DNA of 64,000 bases from Saccharomonospora cyanea NA-134 (GCF_000244975.1 NZ_CM001440.1:186001-250000); one strand, 5' to 3'; positions 31,872 to 41,058 are shown, counted from the stretch's first letter. Notes: generated from the sequence alone by a model not told the origin. Translations and numbers: made by a program.

Positions 31872-33034
31872 TGAAGCGAACGGTGCTCGCGGCGGCTTGT
31901 GTCGCCGCCCTCGCGACGGCGGCATGCGGTGGTGACGACCAGGCGGGCGACGGCGACGGCGCCTCACCACGGCCGGGGCCGACGGGAACGCAGCAGGCCT
32001 CACCGAGGCCCTCGCCCTCGGCCACGCAGCCGCCGGGTGGCGAGTGCGCGAGCGTGATCGAGGGCCTGTCGCCCCGGGAACGTGCGGCCCAACTGCTCGT
32101 GGTGGGCGTCGAGCCGAGCGATCCCGCCTCCACCGTCGCGCTCGTGCGCGACAACCAGGTGGGCGGCATCTTCATCGGCGGCAACGCCACCGAGGTGTTC
32201 ACCGGCGACGCGCTGGAGCAGGTGCAGCAGGCCGCCGACCTCCCCGTGTCGGTGGCGGTGGACGACGAGGGCGGCCGGGTGCAGCGCATCGACGAGCTCG
32301 TCGGGTCCATTCCCAGTGCCAGGGAGATGGCGGCGACGATGACGCCCGAGCAGGTGCGGGAGCTCGCGGCCGAACGCGGCCGTCAGTTGCGGGAGCTCGG
32401 GGTCACGGTGGACTACGCGCCCGTGGTCGACCTCACCGACGGCCCCGCGGGCGGGGTGATCGGCGACCGGTCGTTCAGCGCCGATCCCCAGGAGGCCACC
32501 GAGTACGCCGCCGCGTTCGCCGGGGGGCTGTCCGAAGCCGGGGTGCACCCGGTCATCAAGCACTTTCCCGGACACGGCCGCGCCAGCGGCGACTCCCACC
32601 AGGGGTTGGTGCAGACGCCGCCGCTGGAGGACCTCCGTCAAACCGACCTCGTGCCCTACGAGGACCTCGGGGTCTATCCCGACGACACCGAGGTCATGGT
32701 GGGCCACCTCGCCGTGCCCGGCCTCACCGAGGGACAGCCCGCTTCGCTGTCCCCGGCGGCGTACCGGCTGCTGCGCGAGGACTACGGCTACGACGGCGTG
32801 GTCCTCACCGACGACCTCGGAGCGATGAGGGCCATCTCGGACAACTACACGCTCGACGAGGCGGTGCTGATCGCGCTCAAGGCCGGTGCCGACCAGCCGT
32901 TGTGGTCGGCCGGCGGTGACGTGGGCCCGGTGCTCGACCGGCTGGAGGCCGCGATGGCCGATGGCGAGTTGCCGCAGGAACGCGTCAACGACGCGCTCAC
33001 CCGCGTGCTGACCGCCAAGGGCGCCTGCGGCTGA
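31871..33034 (+). CDS. GH3 family lipoprotein, β-N-acetylglucosaminidase-like (NagZ/LpqI type)
   Basis: 387 residues. A lipoprotein signal (MKRTVLAAACVAALATAACGG, lipobox TAAC) is followed by a Pro/Ser/Thr linker to residue ~55. The GH3 domain has VGVEPSDPASTVALVRDNQVGGIFI, VAVDDEGGRVQRI, VIKHFPGHGRASGDSH with the NagZ-type His loop near residue 235, and the nucleophile aspartate in GVVLTDDLGAM. It is expected to remove GlcNAc from muropeptides outside the membrane in wall recycling, like mycobacterial LpqI. It overlaps the upstream small gene by one base. Confidence 0.88.
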   Translation: MKRTVLAAACVAALATAACGGDDQAGDGDGASPRPGPTGTQQASPRPSPSATQPPGGECASVIEGLSPRERAAQLLVVGVEPSDPASTVALVRDNQVGGIFIGGNATEVFTGDALEQVQQAADLPVSVAVDDEGGRVQRIDELVGSIPSAREMAATMTPEQVRELAAERGRQLRELGVTVDYAPVVDLTDGPAGGVIGDRSFSADPQEATEYAAAFAGGLSEAGVHPVIKHFPGHGRASGDSHQGLVQTPPLEDLRQTDLVPYEDLGVYPDDTEVMVGHLAVPGLTEGQPASLSPAAYRLLREDYGYDGVVLTDDLGAMRAISDNYTLDEAVLIALKAGADQPLWSAGGDVGPVLDRLEAAMADGELPQERVNDALTRVLTAKGACG

Positions 33035-33047
33035 GCCGCGAGCGTGC

Positions 33048-33530
33048 TCAGGGGCGCGCGGTGGTCAGGTTGGTGATCACCGCGTCGATGTCGAGCCGGT
33101 CGGACTCGTACCCCAGGGGCACGCGCGTCAGCGTGGCGTCGACGAACGCCTTGACGTCACCCTTGTTGATCTCCACGGCCGCGTAGCCGTCCGGCGACTC
33201 CAGCTCGATGACGAGCACGTCGTCGTCGGACGGCGACAGGTCGGGCCGGATGCGGACGTCGCCGATTCCCGCAGGCGCGTGCAGCCCGGTGATGAGCAGG
33301 TCGCGGGAGAACTCCCACTCCACCCATTCGCCCGGCTCGACCCGGAAGGCGAGCGCGACGGTGAAAGGCGCGCTCGGCGCGTAGGTCAGCCTGGACAACA
33401 CGGGCGTCTCGCACCCGCTGAGGTACACGAACTGGTTCTGATGTACGGCGTTGTTGTCCACGGCACGCTCCCGTCCATCCGTGGCGCCCGCCTGGCGCGT
33501 GCGGTCGTTCCCTTTGATGAAGACGTCCAT
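33048..33530 (-). CDS. SsgA family sporulation/cell division regulator
   Basis: 160 residues. The SsgA-like core runs from about residue 33: FVYLSGCETPVLSRLTYAPSAPFTVALAFRVEPGEWVEWEFSRDLLITGLHAPAGIGDVRIRP, with the F-x-Y-D/A-P-x-x-P-F-A/T-V pattern and the WEFSRDLL segment characteristic of the family. Streptomyces SsgA-like proteins guide septum placement and wall remodelling and are restricted to actinobacteria. The real start could be an internal GTG near residue 24, since the first ~30 residues are polar and unlike the family. It is convergent with the GH3 gene. Confidence 0.85.
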   Translation of the reverse strand: MDVFIKGNDRTRQAGATDGRERAVDNNAVHQNQFVYLSGCETPVLSRLTYAPSAPFTVALAFRVEPGEWVEWEFSRDLLITGLHAPAGIGDVRIRPDLSPSDDDVLVIELESPDGYAAVEINKGDVKAFVDATLTRVPLGYESDRLDIDAVITNLTTARP

Positions 33531-33808
33531 CTGCCATCAAAGTGATGCGCCGTTCGGGCGAATCTTGATGATCGAGACGGACAGTAGAGCAGGTGCGGTG
33601 ATGCGCTGTCGGGGTGGGTGCCTCTTCTGGGCCGACCGGGCGGTCGAGGGTGGGCCGGACGCACGCCGAGTGTCACACGATCGAGTCGTCTTGGGTCTGG
33701 AACGGTCGTTGTTTGGTGACAGGCACAGGCTACGCGCGGTAGACACCAGTGAGATCGATCTTGCTGTGGGTGACCGCGCTGGGGACCGTTGATGGAGGGA
33801 CGAGGCTG

Positions 33809-34495
33809 ATGGCCCCCGACGTCCTGCGCCGCACGCCGCACGAGGCCGGAATGCTCGACCGCACGGGCATCATCTCCTCGAGCGCGCCCTGCGTGCCGGA
33901 CGCGTTCGACGTTCCACCCGACGCCTACCGGCACAGGGGGCTCCGGGCCCAGTTCGGCGCACTGGTCGCCGTCGTGTTGATGGCGGCCGTCCTGGTCACC
34001 GGTGTGCGCGAGCGCCACGACAGCCCCACCGAGATCGCCCGGACCACGACCGGCGGTTCCCAGGTGGTCGAGGGGGTTCCGGTCGCGTCGAGCCTGCGCT
34101 CGTCACCTCCGGTGCTGCTGGACGGCGAGCCGGACGCCACCGAGCGGACGACGTCGTCGCCCGTCCCGGAGGACACGACGAGCCGGACGAGTCCCATGCC
34201 GAGTTCCTCGGTGGAGCCGACCCTGCGGAAGGTGGTGCCGTCGGTCGTGCCCGCCGACCCCGACCGGCGGCGCGACTCCGCCGACAGTTGGCGCGACGAT
34301 CGTGGGGAACTGCCCGTGCCGATCGACGTCCCGCGTGACGAGCCGGGCGGGCCCAGCCTCGATGCCCTGCCGATGTCGACCGTGTTCACCCCACCATCGC
34401 CTGCCGACGAGGCGTTGAGGGCGCGCAGCGACGAGCAACGTCGGAGCGACGCGCCTTCGGTGAGGCCGACCCGGGACAGGCCCCACACCGAATAG
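33809..34495 (+). CDS. Single-pass membrane protein with Ser/Thr/Pro-rich extracellular part
   Basis: 228 residues from the ATG at 33809 with GGAGGGA upstream. Residues ~1-46 are cytoplasmic, one helix (FGALVAVVLMAAVLVTGV) spans the membrane, and residues ~70-228 are rich in Ser, Thr, Pro, Asp and Arg with no fold signal (disordered). It contains no cysteine after the membrane and no enzymatic motif. It lies alone, convergent with the AlkZ-like gene. Function unknown; a wall-spanning or glycosylated stalk is conceivable. Confidence 0.6.
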   Translation: MAPDVLRRTPHEAGMLDRTGIISSSAPCVPDAFDVPPDAYRHRGLRAQFGALVAVVLMAAVLVTGVRERHDSPTEIARTTTGGSQVVEGVPVASSLRSSPPVLLDGEPDATERTTSSPVPEDTTSRTSPMPSSSVEPTLRKVVPSVVPADPDRRRDSADSWRDDRGELPVPIDVPRDEPGGPSLDALPMSTVFTPPSPADEALRARSDEQRRSDAPSVRPTRDRPHTE

Positions 34496-34503
34496 CGGGT
34501 GGC

Positions 34504-35601
34504 TCAGGGCTCCCTCACCACGACGTCGCCGTCGGCCGCCTCGGAGAACCACAGCAGTCGCTCACCCTCGTCCCGCAGTTCGCGGACGTCCACGCGGGTC
34601 AGCGGCCGGAACGGCTCGATCTCCAGGGTGGTGTGCTTCTTCTCGCGAACGGTCCTCCAGCGGCCCGACACGAAGCCGTCGACGAGAAAGAGCCCGGGTT
34701 GCACGCCGTTGGGGGTCCGGATGCGGCGACGGTCGTCGTCGCTGATGACGCGCGTGCGTTCGGCGTGGGAGACCAGCAGGTTGTCGAAGTCGGGGAGGAA
34801 GCGCACCGGCGCGGGCACGTCCTGCTCCGGGCGTGGCGCGTCGGGCAGGTCGAACAGCTCCCGCCCCGCCTCGTCGCGGAACGTCACGAGCGCCGGCCGG
34901 AGCCGGTCGACCACGGCGGAGAGCCTGGTCAGGCCGCACCAGGTCTGGATGTCGCGCACGGTGGCGGGTCCGAAGGCGGCGAGATAGCGGCGGACGATCC
35001 CCTCGACGTCCGGGACGTCGACCGATGGAAGGCCGAGGTAGTCGTGCGCGACGGCGTAGGTGGGAAGACCGCTGCGGCCCCACACCGCCCTGGGTGGCAC
35101 CTGGACGAGCGGCTGGGTGTTCCGGGCGGCGAAGACCAGACTGGTCGGTTCGGTGTCGGGCCAGCGCTCGGCCAACCGGCGGCCGAGCGCACGGTGGTCG
35201 AGCGGCCCGTCGGCGAGCACCTTCCTGACCGTGTCGGCGAGTTCGTCGAGGTCCACCCCGGTGAGTCGGGACGTGTGCGTCGTGTTGCCCCGCAGGTCGG
35301 CGTCCATCACCGGTTGCGTGAACGCGCGCAGCTCCAGCGCGTCGCCGGCGGTGATGAGGTGCACGGTCCCGCGCAGGCAGACGAGCCGTACCACCTCACG
35401 GTCGAGCAGCAGCCGGGACAACTCCTCGGGCCGGAAGCCGGCCAGCCGTGTCCACAGGCCGAAGTACGGGGAGAACGGGGCCTGCGCCTGCATGCCCACG
35501 AGGTGCCGAACCGCGTCCAGCGCCGGTATCGCCGTGCGTTCGAGCAGAAACTGGCGGGCGAGCAGGGCGCGGTTCAGTGCGCGTCTTCCGAGGACCGTCA
35601 T
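34504..35601 (-). CDS. AlkZ-like winged-helix DNA glycosylase (HTH_42)
   Basis: 365 residues. It matches the HTH_42 family: RRALNRALLARQFLLER, then VRHLVGMQAQAPFSPYFGLWTRL, VVRLVCLRGTVHLI, and C-terminal VRFLPDFDNLLVSHAERTRVI and LFLVDGFVSGRWR. The QAQ in VGMQAQAP near residue 38 corresponds to the QΦQ catalytic motif of AlkZ, the Streptomyces glycosylase that unhooks azinomycin interstrand crosslinks. The YcaQ/AlkX branch has QΦD instead. This suggests repair of bulky alkylated bases or self-resistance to an alkylating metabolite. No such biosynthesis genes are in the window. Family call strong, substrate open. Confidence 0.82.
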   Translation of the reverse strand: MTVLGRRALNRALLARQFLLERTAIPALDAVRHLVGMQAQAPFSPYFGLWTRLAGFRPEELSRLLLDREVVRLVCLRGTVHLITAGDALELRAFTQPVMDADLRGNTTHTSRLTGVDLDELADTVRKVLADGPLDHRALGRRLAERWPDTEPTSLVFAARNTQPLVQVPPRAVWGRSGLPTYAVAHDYLGLPSVDVPDVEGIVRRYLAAFGPATVRDIQTWCGLTRLSAVVDRLRPALVTFRDEAGRELFDLPDAPRPEQDVPAPVRFLPDFDNLLVSHAERTRVISDDDRRRIRTPNGVQPGLFLVDGFVSGRWRTVREKKHTTLEIEPFRPLTRVDVRELRDEGERLLWFSEAADGDVVVREP

Positions 35602-35775
35602 GAGGTAGTCCTAGCCGTTAGGTATGACCGTTCCTTTCCGCAATCACCCAGTTGGGCCTGGCTGTAGAGACAAGAATCACATGTAAATCTCTTACCCTCT
35701 GGTAGCCCATAGAAGTTTGGGAGGGGCCGTTTTCACCACTCGTTGTTCCCGTCGTCGGCCCGTGGAGGAGTGCAG

Positions 35776-36798
35776 GTGTCCACGCAGGACGCGCGTGGTG
35801 TGGCGGTGCTGGCCGGCCTCGGTGGCTGGCTGCCGCCCCGCGTGGTCGACAACGACGAACTCAGCCGACGCCTCGACACGTCGGACGAGTGGATCCGCAC
35901 CAGGACGGGAATCGCGAAACGTCACGTTGTCCACACTGGGCTGTCCACTGTCGACATGGCGGTGGAGGCGGGCCGGAGGGCGCTCGAGTCGGCGGGGCCG
36001 TACGGCGAGAACGTCGACGCCGTCGTCCTCGCCACCAGCACCCCCGACCACGTGTGCCCGGCGAGCGCGCCCCAGGTGGCCGCCGAGCTCGGGTTGTCCG
36101 GCGCCGCGGCGTTCGACGTCAACGCGGTCTGCAGTGGCTTCGTCTACGCGCTCGCGACGGCCTCCGGGCTCATCTCTGGCGGCGTGGCGAAGCGGGTGCT
36201 GCTCGTCGGCGCCGACGCCTTCACCACGCTGCTCGACCCGGACGACCGCACCACCGTCCCGATCTTCGGCGACGGCGCGGGGGCCGTGGTGCTGCGGGAG
36301 GGCAGCGCCGACGAGTTGGGCGCTGTGGGGCCGTTCGACCTGCACAGCGACGGCGAGTTGGCGGAACTGTTGATCGTGCCGGCGGGCGGCTCGCGACGGA
36401 AGAAGTCCGAGAACGCGAGCGACCACTTCCTGAAGATGCAGGGTCCTGCCGTGTTCCGCCACGCGACCGCGCGCATGGCGTCCTCGTCGCGAGCGGTGCT
36501 GGAGAAGGCCGGGTGGACCACCTCGGACGTCGACCGGTTCGTCGGGCACCAGGCCAACGTTCGCATCCTCACGGCCACGGCCAAGAACCTCGGCCTGCCC
36601 GCCGACAGCCTCGTGGTGAACATCGGGCACACTGGCAACACGAGCGCGGCCTCCATCCCGCTCGCCATGGTCGACGCCGCCGTCGACGGCATGCTGCAGC
36701 CGGGCGACCGCGTGCTCGTCACCGCGTTCGGCGCGGGTCTCACCTGGGGTTCGACGGTGCTGCGCTGGCCGGAACTGGCGTGCGCACCGCTGCCGTGA
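35776..36798 (+). CDS. 3-oxoacyl-ACP synthase III (FabH-like)
   Basis: 340 residues from a GTG at 35776 with GGAGG eight bases upstream. The thiolase fold carries the full triad: Cys119 in NAVCSGF, His in FVGHQANVRI near residue 255, and Asn in NIGHTGNTSAAS near 285. The opening GWLPPRVVDNDELSRRLDTSDEWIRTRTGI is diagnostic of KAS III. It would condense an acyl-CoA starter with malonyl-ACP. It stands alone, convergent with the adenylate cyclase, with no other fatty acid or polyketide genes nearby, so it may prime a specialised lipid rather than be the housekeeping FabH. Confidence 0.88.
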   Translation: MSTQDARGVAVLAGLGGWLPPRVVDNDELSRRLDTSDEWIRTRTGIAKRHVVHTGLSTVDMAVEAGRRALESAGPYGENVDAVVLATSTPDHVCPASAPQVAAELGLSGAAAFDVNAVCSGFVYALATASGLISGGVAKRVLLVGADAFTTLLDPDDRTTVPIFGDGAGAVVLREGSADELGAVGPFDLHSDGELAELLIVPAGGSRRKKSENASDHFLKMQGPAVFRHATARMASSSRAVLEKAGWTTSDVDRFVGHQANVRILTATAKNLGLPADSLVVNIGHTGNTSAASIPLAMVDAAVDGMLQPGDRVLVTAFGAGLTWGSTVLRWPELACAPLP

Positions 36799-36801
36799 CC
36801 G

Positions 36802-38283
36802 TCAGGACGTAGTGGTCCAGGTGGCCGTGGGCACGGGCCTGCCACGCAGGCGAACGGCCTCGTGTTCGGTCCAGTGGCCGCGTTCGGACCGTGTCGCCGC
36901 CTCGACCGTCGGCCCGCTCGCGAGCACCCGGCCCGGGACCTGCTTGGCGTGTTCGGTGAGCCGGGCCGCCTCGTTCACGGCGTCCCCGATCACGGTGTAC
37001 TCGAGCCTGCTCGGCGAGCCGAGCTGACCGGCGAAGACCTGCCCCGTGGCCACCCCGATGCCGAGGTCCAGCTCGCCGAGTTCGCGGACGGCGTCTCGGA
37101 TCACCCTGGCGGTGCGCAGAGCCGAGGACGCCGGGTCGGCGTGTCGCGTGGGCGCGCCGAACACGCACAACGCGGCGTCACCCTGGAACTTGTTGACCAG
37201 CCCGCCGTGGGCGTTCGTGGCCGCGACGACCACCTCGAACAGCCGGTTCAGCCTGCGGACGACCTCGTCGGGTGGCAGTTCGGAGGCCAGGGCGGTCGAG
37301 TCGGCGACGTCCACGAAGAGCGCACACACGTCGCGTACGTCGCCGGACAGGGAGACCCCGTGTTCCAGCACGTGCTGGACGACGTCGTCACCGACGTGGC
37401 GGCCGAACAGGTCGCGTAGCCGCTCCTGTTCCCTCAGCCCCGCGGCGAGGTCGTTGACGGAGGCCTGGAGCATGCCGATCTCGCCCGCCTCGTCGATGCC
37501 CACCGCGACGTCGCGGCGTCCCGCGCGGATGTCGTCGAGCACCACCCGTAACCGGTGCAGCGGCGCGGCCACGGCCCTGGCGAACAACGCCGTCGCCAGC
37601 GCGCCGACCACCAACCCGATCAGTGCCAGCACCAGCAGACTCGGGGCCGGGTCGTTGCGGCCGATGTGGGGCGGCAGCACCAGGAACAGCACACCGACGA
37701 GTGGCACCCCGCTGGACAGGCCCCAGGTCACGACGAGTCGGGTGAGCACGGTGGTCGCGCCGCGCGGACCCGCCACCTTCAGCGACGCCGACAGAAGGGG
37801 GCGGGCGACCCGTTCGGCCGCCAGGTACGTCAGGCCGACGGTGGCCAGGCCGCCGAGGACGATCGTCAGCAGGACTCCCAGCCCTGAGAGCCAGGTGCTG
37901 AACACGGCGCTGAGCACGCCGAAGAGCACGGACCCCGCCGCCCACAGGGTGCCGCTGACCACGGCGAGGTCCACGGGGATGCGCAGGGCTCTCGCCGCCT
38001 CCTGCGCCGTGGGGGCGCGCCCCGCGAGGAACCACAGCACCGTCCGCCGTTGCAGGTAGCCCGCCCACACCGTGCCGACGACCAACGCGAGCACCACGTA
38101 GGCGAGCGCGCTCGCGAGGATGGCCCAGCGTCCCGGCCCGAGATCGTCGGGGAGTCCCTGCAACGTCAACAGCAGCAACACCAGCCCTGCGCCGCAGACA
38201 CTGGTGCCCAGTCCGATCGTGGCGAAACCGAGGCTGGTACGGAGCACGATGCCCACCCGCGCGGAGACTCGCCCTTTGGCCAC
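36802..38283 (-). CDS. Membrane adenylate cyclase, class III with HAMP
   Basis: 493 residues. About six hydrophobic helices occupy residues ~15-235, then a HAMP linker (FARAVAAPLHRLRVVLDDIRAGRRDVAV), then a class III cyclase domain from ~310. Metal site one is in CALFVDVADSTALA, the adenine-selecting lysine and aspartate are in FQGDAALCVFGAP (preceded by NK), and TVIGDAVNEAARL carries the transition-state asparagine. The layout is that of mycobacterial Rv1318c-Rv1320c cyclases. It should make cAMP in response to a membrane or pH cue. It is convergent with the FabH-like gene, with only 3 bases between stops. Confidence 0.9.
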   Translation of the reverse strand: MAKGRVSARVGIVLRTSLGFATIGLGTSVCGAGLVLLLLTLQGLPDDLGPGRWAILASALAYVVLALVVGTVWAGYLQRRTVLWFLAGRAPTAQEAARALRIPVDLAVVSGTLWAAGSVLFGVLSAVFSTWLSGLGVLLTIVLGGLATVGLTYLAAERVARPLLSASLKVAGPRGATTVLTRLVVTWGLSSGVPLVGVLFLVLPPHIGRNDPAPSLLVLALIGLVVGALATALFARAVAAPLHRLRVVLDDIRAGRRDVAVGIDEAGEIGMLQASVNDLAAGLREQERLRDLFGRHVGDDVVQHVLEHGVSLSGDVRDVCALFVDVADSTALASELPPDEVVRRLNRLFEVVVAATNAHGGLVNKFQGDAALCVFGAPTRHADPASSALRTARVIRDAVRELGELDLGIGVATGQVFAGQLGSPSRLEYTVIGDAVNEAARLTEHAKQVPGRVLASGPTVEAATRSERGHWTEHEAVRLRGRPVPTATWTTTS

Positions 38284-38352
38284 CTCAGGATCGTAGGGTT
38301 CTACGTGCCCGGATGGTATGTCCGGACGGCGATCGGCAGTGACGCCGCTGCT

Positions 38353-39411
38353 TCAGGAGGCGCGGCGCCGCCGTTCCTGCCGCCGGTTCGCGTTCCTGAC
38401 GGCCTTCTCCAGCTCGGCGCGGTTCATCTTGGACCGGCCCTTGATGTCGAGGTCACGGGCCATCCGGTCGAGGTCACCCTTGGTGAGCTCCGACAGGGCG
38501 ACCTCGGACCGCTTGCCCCGGGACGCCGTCGTGCGGCGGACCTGCTTGTCGCGACCCGCCGCACGACCCCGGCGGGGCTTCTCCTCGGTCTCCTTCGTGC
38601 GGCTTCCGGCGCGCTTCGAGGGTTTCCCGGCTTCCTGCCTGCGGCCCTCGATGCTGCGGGACAGCGCTTCGAACAGATCCACGATCTTCGTGGCCGCACG
38701 CGGTTCCTCTGCGGGGGTGATGGTCCGGCCCGCGCGCTTGTCCTCGATGAGCTGCATGACGCGCTCGGTGTAGGTGTCGTGGTAGTCCTCGGGCTCCCAC
38801 TTCTCCGCCATCGACTCGATCAGGCTCACGGCCATGTCGATCTCCCTCTCCCCGGCCTGGCCCGTCTCGGGGAGTTCGGTGACCTCGTGGGGTTCCTTGA
38901 TGTCCTCGGGGAAGAGCAGCGTGTTGAGCATGAGCACGCCGTCGCCCGCGCGTACCGCGGCGATGTACTCCTTGCCCCGCATCACGAGCCTCGCGAGCCC
39001 GACCCTGTTGGTCTTGGTCAGGGCTTCGAGGAGCAGGGAGTAGGACCGGCCGAACTCCTCCTTGGTCGGGGCGAGCCAGTAGGTCTTCTGGAAGTAGATC
39101 GGGTCGATCTCCTCCAGGCCGACGAAGGCGTCGATGTCGATGGTCCGCGACCGGCCGGGTGCGATCTCGTCCAGCTCCTGCGGTTCGAGGATCACGTACT
39201 CCTCGCCGCCGAGGTCGTAGCCCTTGACGATCTCGTCGTACGGGACTTCCTCACCCGTTCGCTCGTTCACCCTGCGATAGCGGATGCGGTCGGGCGTACC
39301 GCGTTGGAACTGCCTGAAGTGGATGGTGTGGTCCTGGGTGGCGCTGTAGAGCTCGACGGGCACCGTCACCAGGCCGAAGTTGAGAGCTCCGCTCCAGATC
39401 GCTCGTGCCAC
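38353..39411 (-). CDS. ku: Ku DNA end-binding protein of NHEJ
   Basis: 352 residues. The Ku core covers ~1-250: MARAIWSGALNFGLVTVPVELYSAT, RIRYRRVNERTGEEVPYDEIVKGYDLG and YWLAPTKEEFGRSYSLLLEALTKTNRVGLARLVMRGKEY. The C-terminus is extended: a Lys/Arg-rich linker (~270-315) and then LSELTKGDLDRMARDLDIKGRSKMNRAELEKAVR, a SAP/Rho-N-like DNA-binding module. Ku rings hold broken DNA ends and recruit LigD. The upstream gene on the same strand is a LigD phosphoesterase-like domain, 79 bases away, but no LigD ligase or polymerase is present in the window. Confidence 0.95.
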   Translation of the reverse strand: MARAIWSGALNFGLVTVPVELYSATQDHTIHFRQFQRGTPDRIRYRRVNERTGEEVPYDEIVKGYDLGGEEYVILEPQELDEIAPGRSRTIDIDAFVGLEEIDPIYFQKTYWLAPTKEEFGRSYSLLLEALTKTNRVGLARLVMRGKEYIAAVRAGDGVLMLNTLLFPEDIKEPHEVTELPETGQAGEREIDMAVSLIESMAEKWEPEDYHDTYTERVMQLIEDKRAGRTITPAEEPRAATKIVDLFEALSRSIEGRRQEAGKPSKRAGSRTKETEEKPRRGRAAGRDKQVRRTTASRGKRSEVALSELTKGDLDRMARDLDIKGRSKMNRAELEKAVRNANRRQERRRRAS

Positions 39412-39490
39412 GGCTCCTCCTGGACTGACGTCCGTCGTGTCATCCGAGCATGCCGCAGGTCACCGATGCCGGCCACTCGGACGGAGTACT

Positions 39491-39985
39491 TCATCGCTGT
39501 TCCTCGGCGGAGGCGGTCACGGCGCGCACACCCGGGGCGTGACCGTGGCCGGCCTCCTTCGTGATGAGCAGCCACTGTTCCTGGTCGGGGCTGCGGTGGG
39601 CGCGCACCATGACGAAGACGCCGTGGAGCCGCCCGCCGGTCAGGCGCAACGCCAGCCGCCCCTCCGCGAGCGCGTGCTGCCACGCCAGGTCGCCGAGGTT
39701 CTCGACGGTGCCCGTGTCCCACACGGCACCGCGGCCGGACCCGGGCTCCGCGTCGCGGATGGCGAGCCGCTTGTCGCCCGGGGTCTGCGACGGGTGCTCG
39801 GGGATCGCCCAGCACACGGCCACGCCATCGAGTTGTAGCCGGAAGTCGTAGTGAAGGCCGCATTCGTGCTCTTCGACTACGAAGAGTGACTGATTTGGGC
39901 GCGCTTCGACCCGTCCACCGACTTCCACCGCCCGTCGTGGGTGGAGTTTCGGGGGCGTGGTGCCATGCACGTCCCGGTTCGCCAT
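39491..39985 (-). CDS. Reduced LigD 3'-phosphoesterase-domain protein
   Basis: 164 residues from the ATG at 39985. The domain start FVVEEHECGLHYDFRLQLDGVAVCWAIPEHPSQTPGDKRLAIRD matches the LigD phosphoesterase (H and HYDFRL metal ligands, residues ~32-43). After KRLAIRD the usual VEDHP...DFEG...GEYGAG segment is missing and the sequence jumps to GRGAVWDTGTVENL. One expected catalytic histidine (His84 in Pseudomonas LigD, from memory) is therefore absent. It precedes ku on the same strand, so a role in end trimming is suggested but activity is doubtful. Confidence 0.75.
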   Translation of the reverse strand: MANRDVHGTTPPKLHPRRAVEVGGRVEARPNQSLFVVEEHECGLHYDFRLQLDGVAVCWAIPEHPSQTPGDKRLAIRDAEPGSGRGAVWDTGTVENLGDLAWQHALAEGRLALRLTGGRLHGVFVMVRAHRSPDQEQWLLITKEAGHGHAPGVRAVTASAEEQR

Positions 39986-40221
39986 GTCCGCGAAGATACC
40001 CGCGCGGAACTGCGAAAACACTGAGGCTCGCCGGGGTGTCGCGAACCGGACTTCCACGCGACCCGACGGGGGGACGGCCACGGCCGACGAGCGATTCCGG
40101 CAAGCCTCGGTAAGTGCGCCGTTCAGTGCATCAAGACGACGGATTATCACTGTGAGTGACAATCCTGTTGGGTGACCGAGCGCTGGAGCCGCATTACGCC
40201 GAAGGCGTGAAGACACCGGGA

Positions 40222-40253
40222 CGCTCCGGGCACCGGAAACCGGGCCCGGAGCG
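40222..40253 (-). terminator. Terminator of the sigF operon
   Basis: A 10-bp stem (GCTCCGGGC at 40223-40231 with 40244-40252, plus one outer C-G pair) and a 12-base loop lie directly downstream of the sigF stop codon on the minus strand. Confidence 0.65.
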
Positions 40254-40254
40254 G

Positions 40255-41058
40255 TCAGCCGATGTTGTCCTCCTCGGCGAGGCCGTCACGCAGCTTCTTC
40301 AGCGTGCGGGCGAGCAGCCGTGAGACGTGCATCTGGGAGATCCCGACGCGCTCGGCGATCTGGGTCTGCGTCATGTTGTGGACGAACCGCAGCGCGAGGA
40401 TGGTGCGTTCGCGTTCGGGCAGCTGCCTGACCAGCGGTTGGAGCGTTTCGTGGTTCTCCACGCCCGCCAGTGCCGCGTCCTCTTCCCCCAGGGTGTCGCC
40501 GAGAGCGAGGTTCTCGGTGTCGGCGGAGAGAACCTCGTCCAGTGACATCGAGTGGTAGGCGTTGCCCGCTTCCAAGCCCTCGTAGACCTCTTCGGGGGTG
40601 AGTCCGAGGTGCTCGGCGATCTCGCTGGGCGTCGGCGCCCTGCCGAGACGCTGGGACAGCTGGGTGCTGGCGCTGTTGATCGAAAGGTGCAGTTCCTTCA
40701 ACCGCCGGGGCACCCGGATGACCCAACCGGTGTCCCTGAAGTGCCTGCGTACCTCGCCCATCACCGTGGGTACGGCGAAAGACAGGAAATCGGACCCTCG
40801 TGCGGGGTCGAAGCGGTCCACCGCGTTGATCAGACCCACCCGGGCCACCTGTACCAGGTCTTCCTTGGCCACGCCCCGGCCGGAGAACCGCTGCGCGATG
40901 TGCTCGGCCAGCGGGAGGTGGCCCGTGACGAGCTTGTCGCGCAGTTCGCTTCTGCGCGGGTCGTCCCCGGCGAGCGAGGCGAATTCGTGGAACAGCGGCG
41001 TCAGGTGCTGGTAGTCGTCCGACGCGGTCCGCGATCCGTGTGTGGTCGATTCGGTCAC
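40255..41058 (-). CDS. sigF: RNA polymerase sigma factor, SigF/SigB family
   Basis: 267 residues with regions 2, 3 and 4: region 2 HIAQRFSGRGVAKEDLVQVARVGLINAVDRFDPARGSDFLSFAVPTVMGEVRRHFRD, region 3 RLKELHLSINSASTQLSQRLGRAPTPSEIAEHLG, and region 4 LPERERTILALRFVHNMTQTQIAERVGISQMHVSRLLARTLKKL. The whole matches actinobacterial SigF/SigB general-stress and sporulation factors. Its ATG overlaps the anti-sigma stop by 4 bases, the usual partner-switching arrangement. A SigF-type promoter (GTTT-N15-GGGTAG) sits before the neighbouring Vms1-like gene. Confidence 0.92.
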   Translation of the reverse strand: MTESTTHGSRTASDDYQHLTPLFHEFASLAGDDPRRSELRDKLVTGHLPLAEHIAQRFSGRGVAKEDLVQVARVGLINAVDRFDPARGSDFLSFAVPTVMGEVRRHFRDTGWVIRVPRRLKELHLSINSASTQLSQRLGRAPTPSEIAEHLGLTPEEVYEGLEAGNAYHSMSLDEVLSADTENLALGDTLGEEDAALAGVENHETLQPLVRQLPERERTILALRFVHNMTQTQIAERVGISQMHVSRLLARTLKKLRDGLAEEDNIG

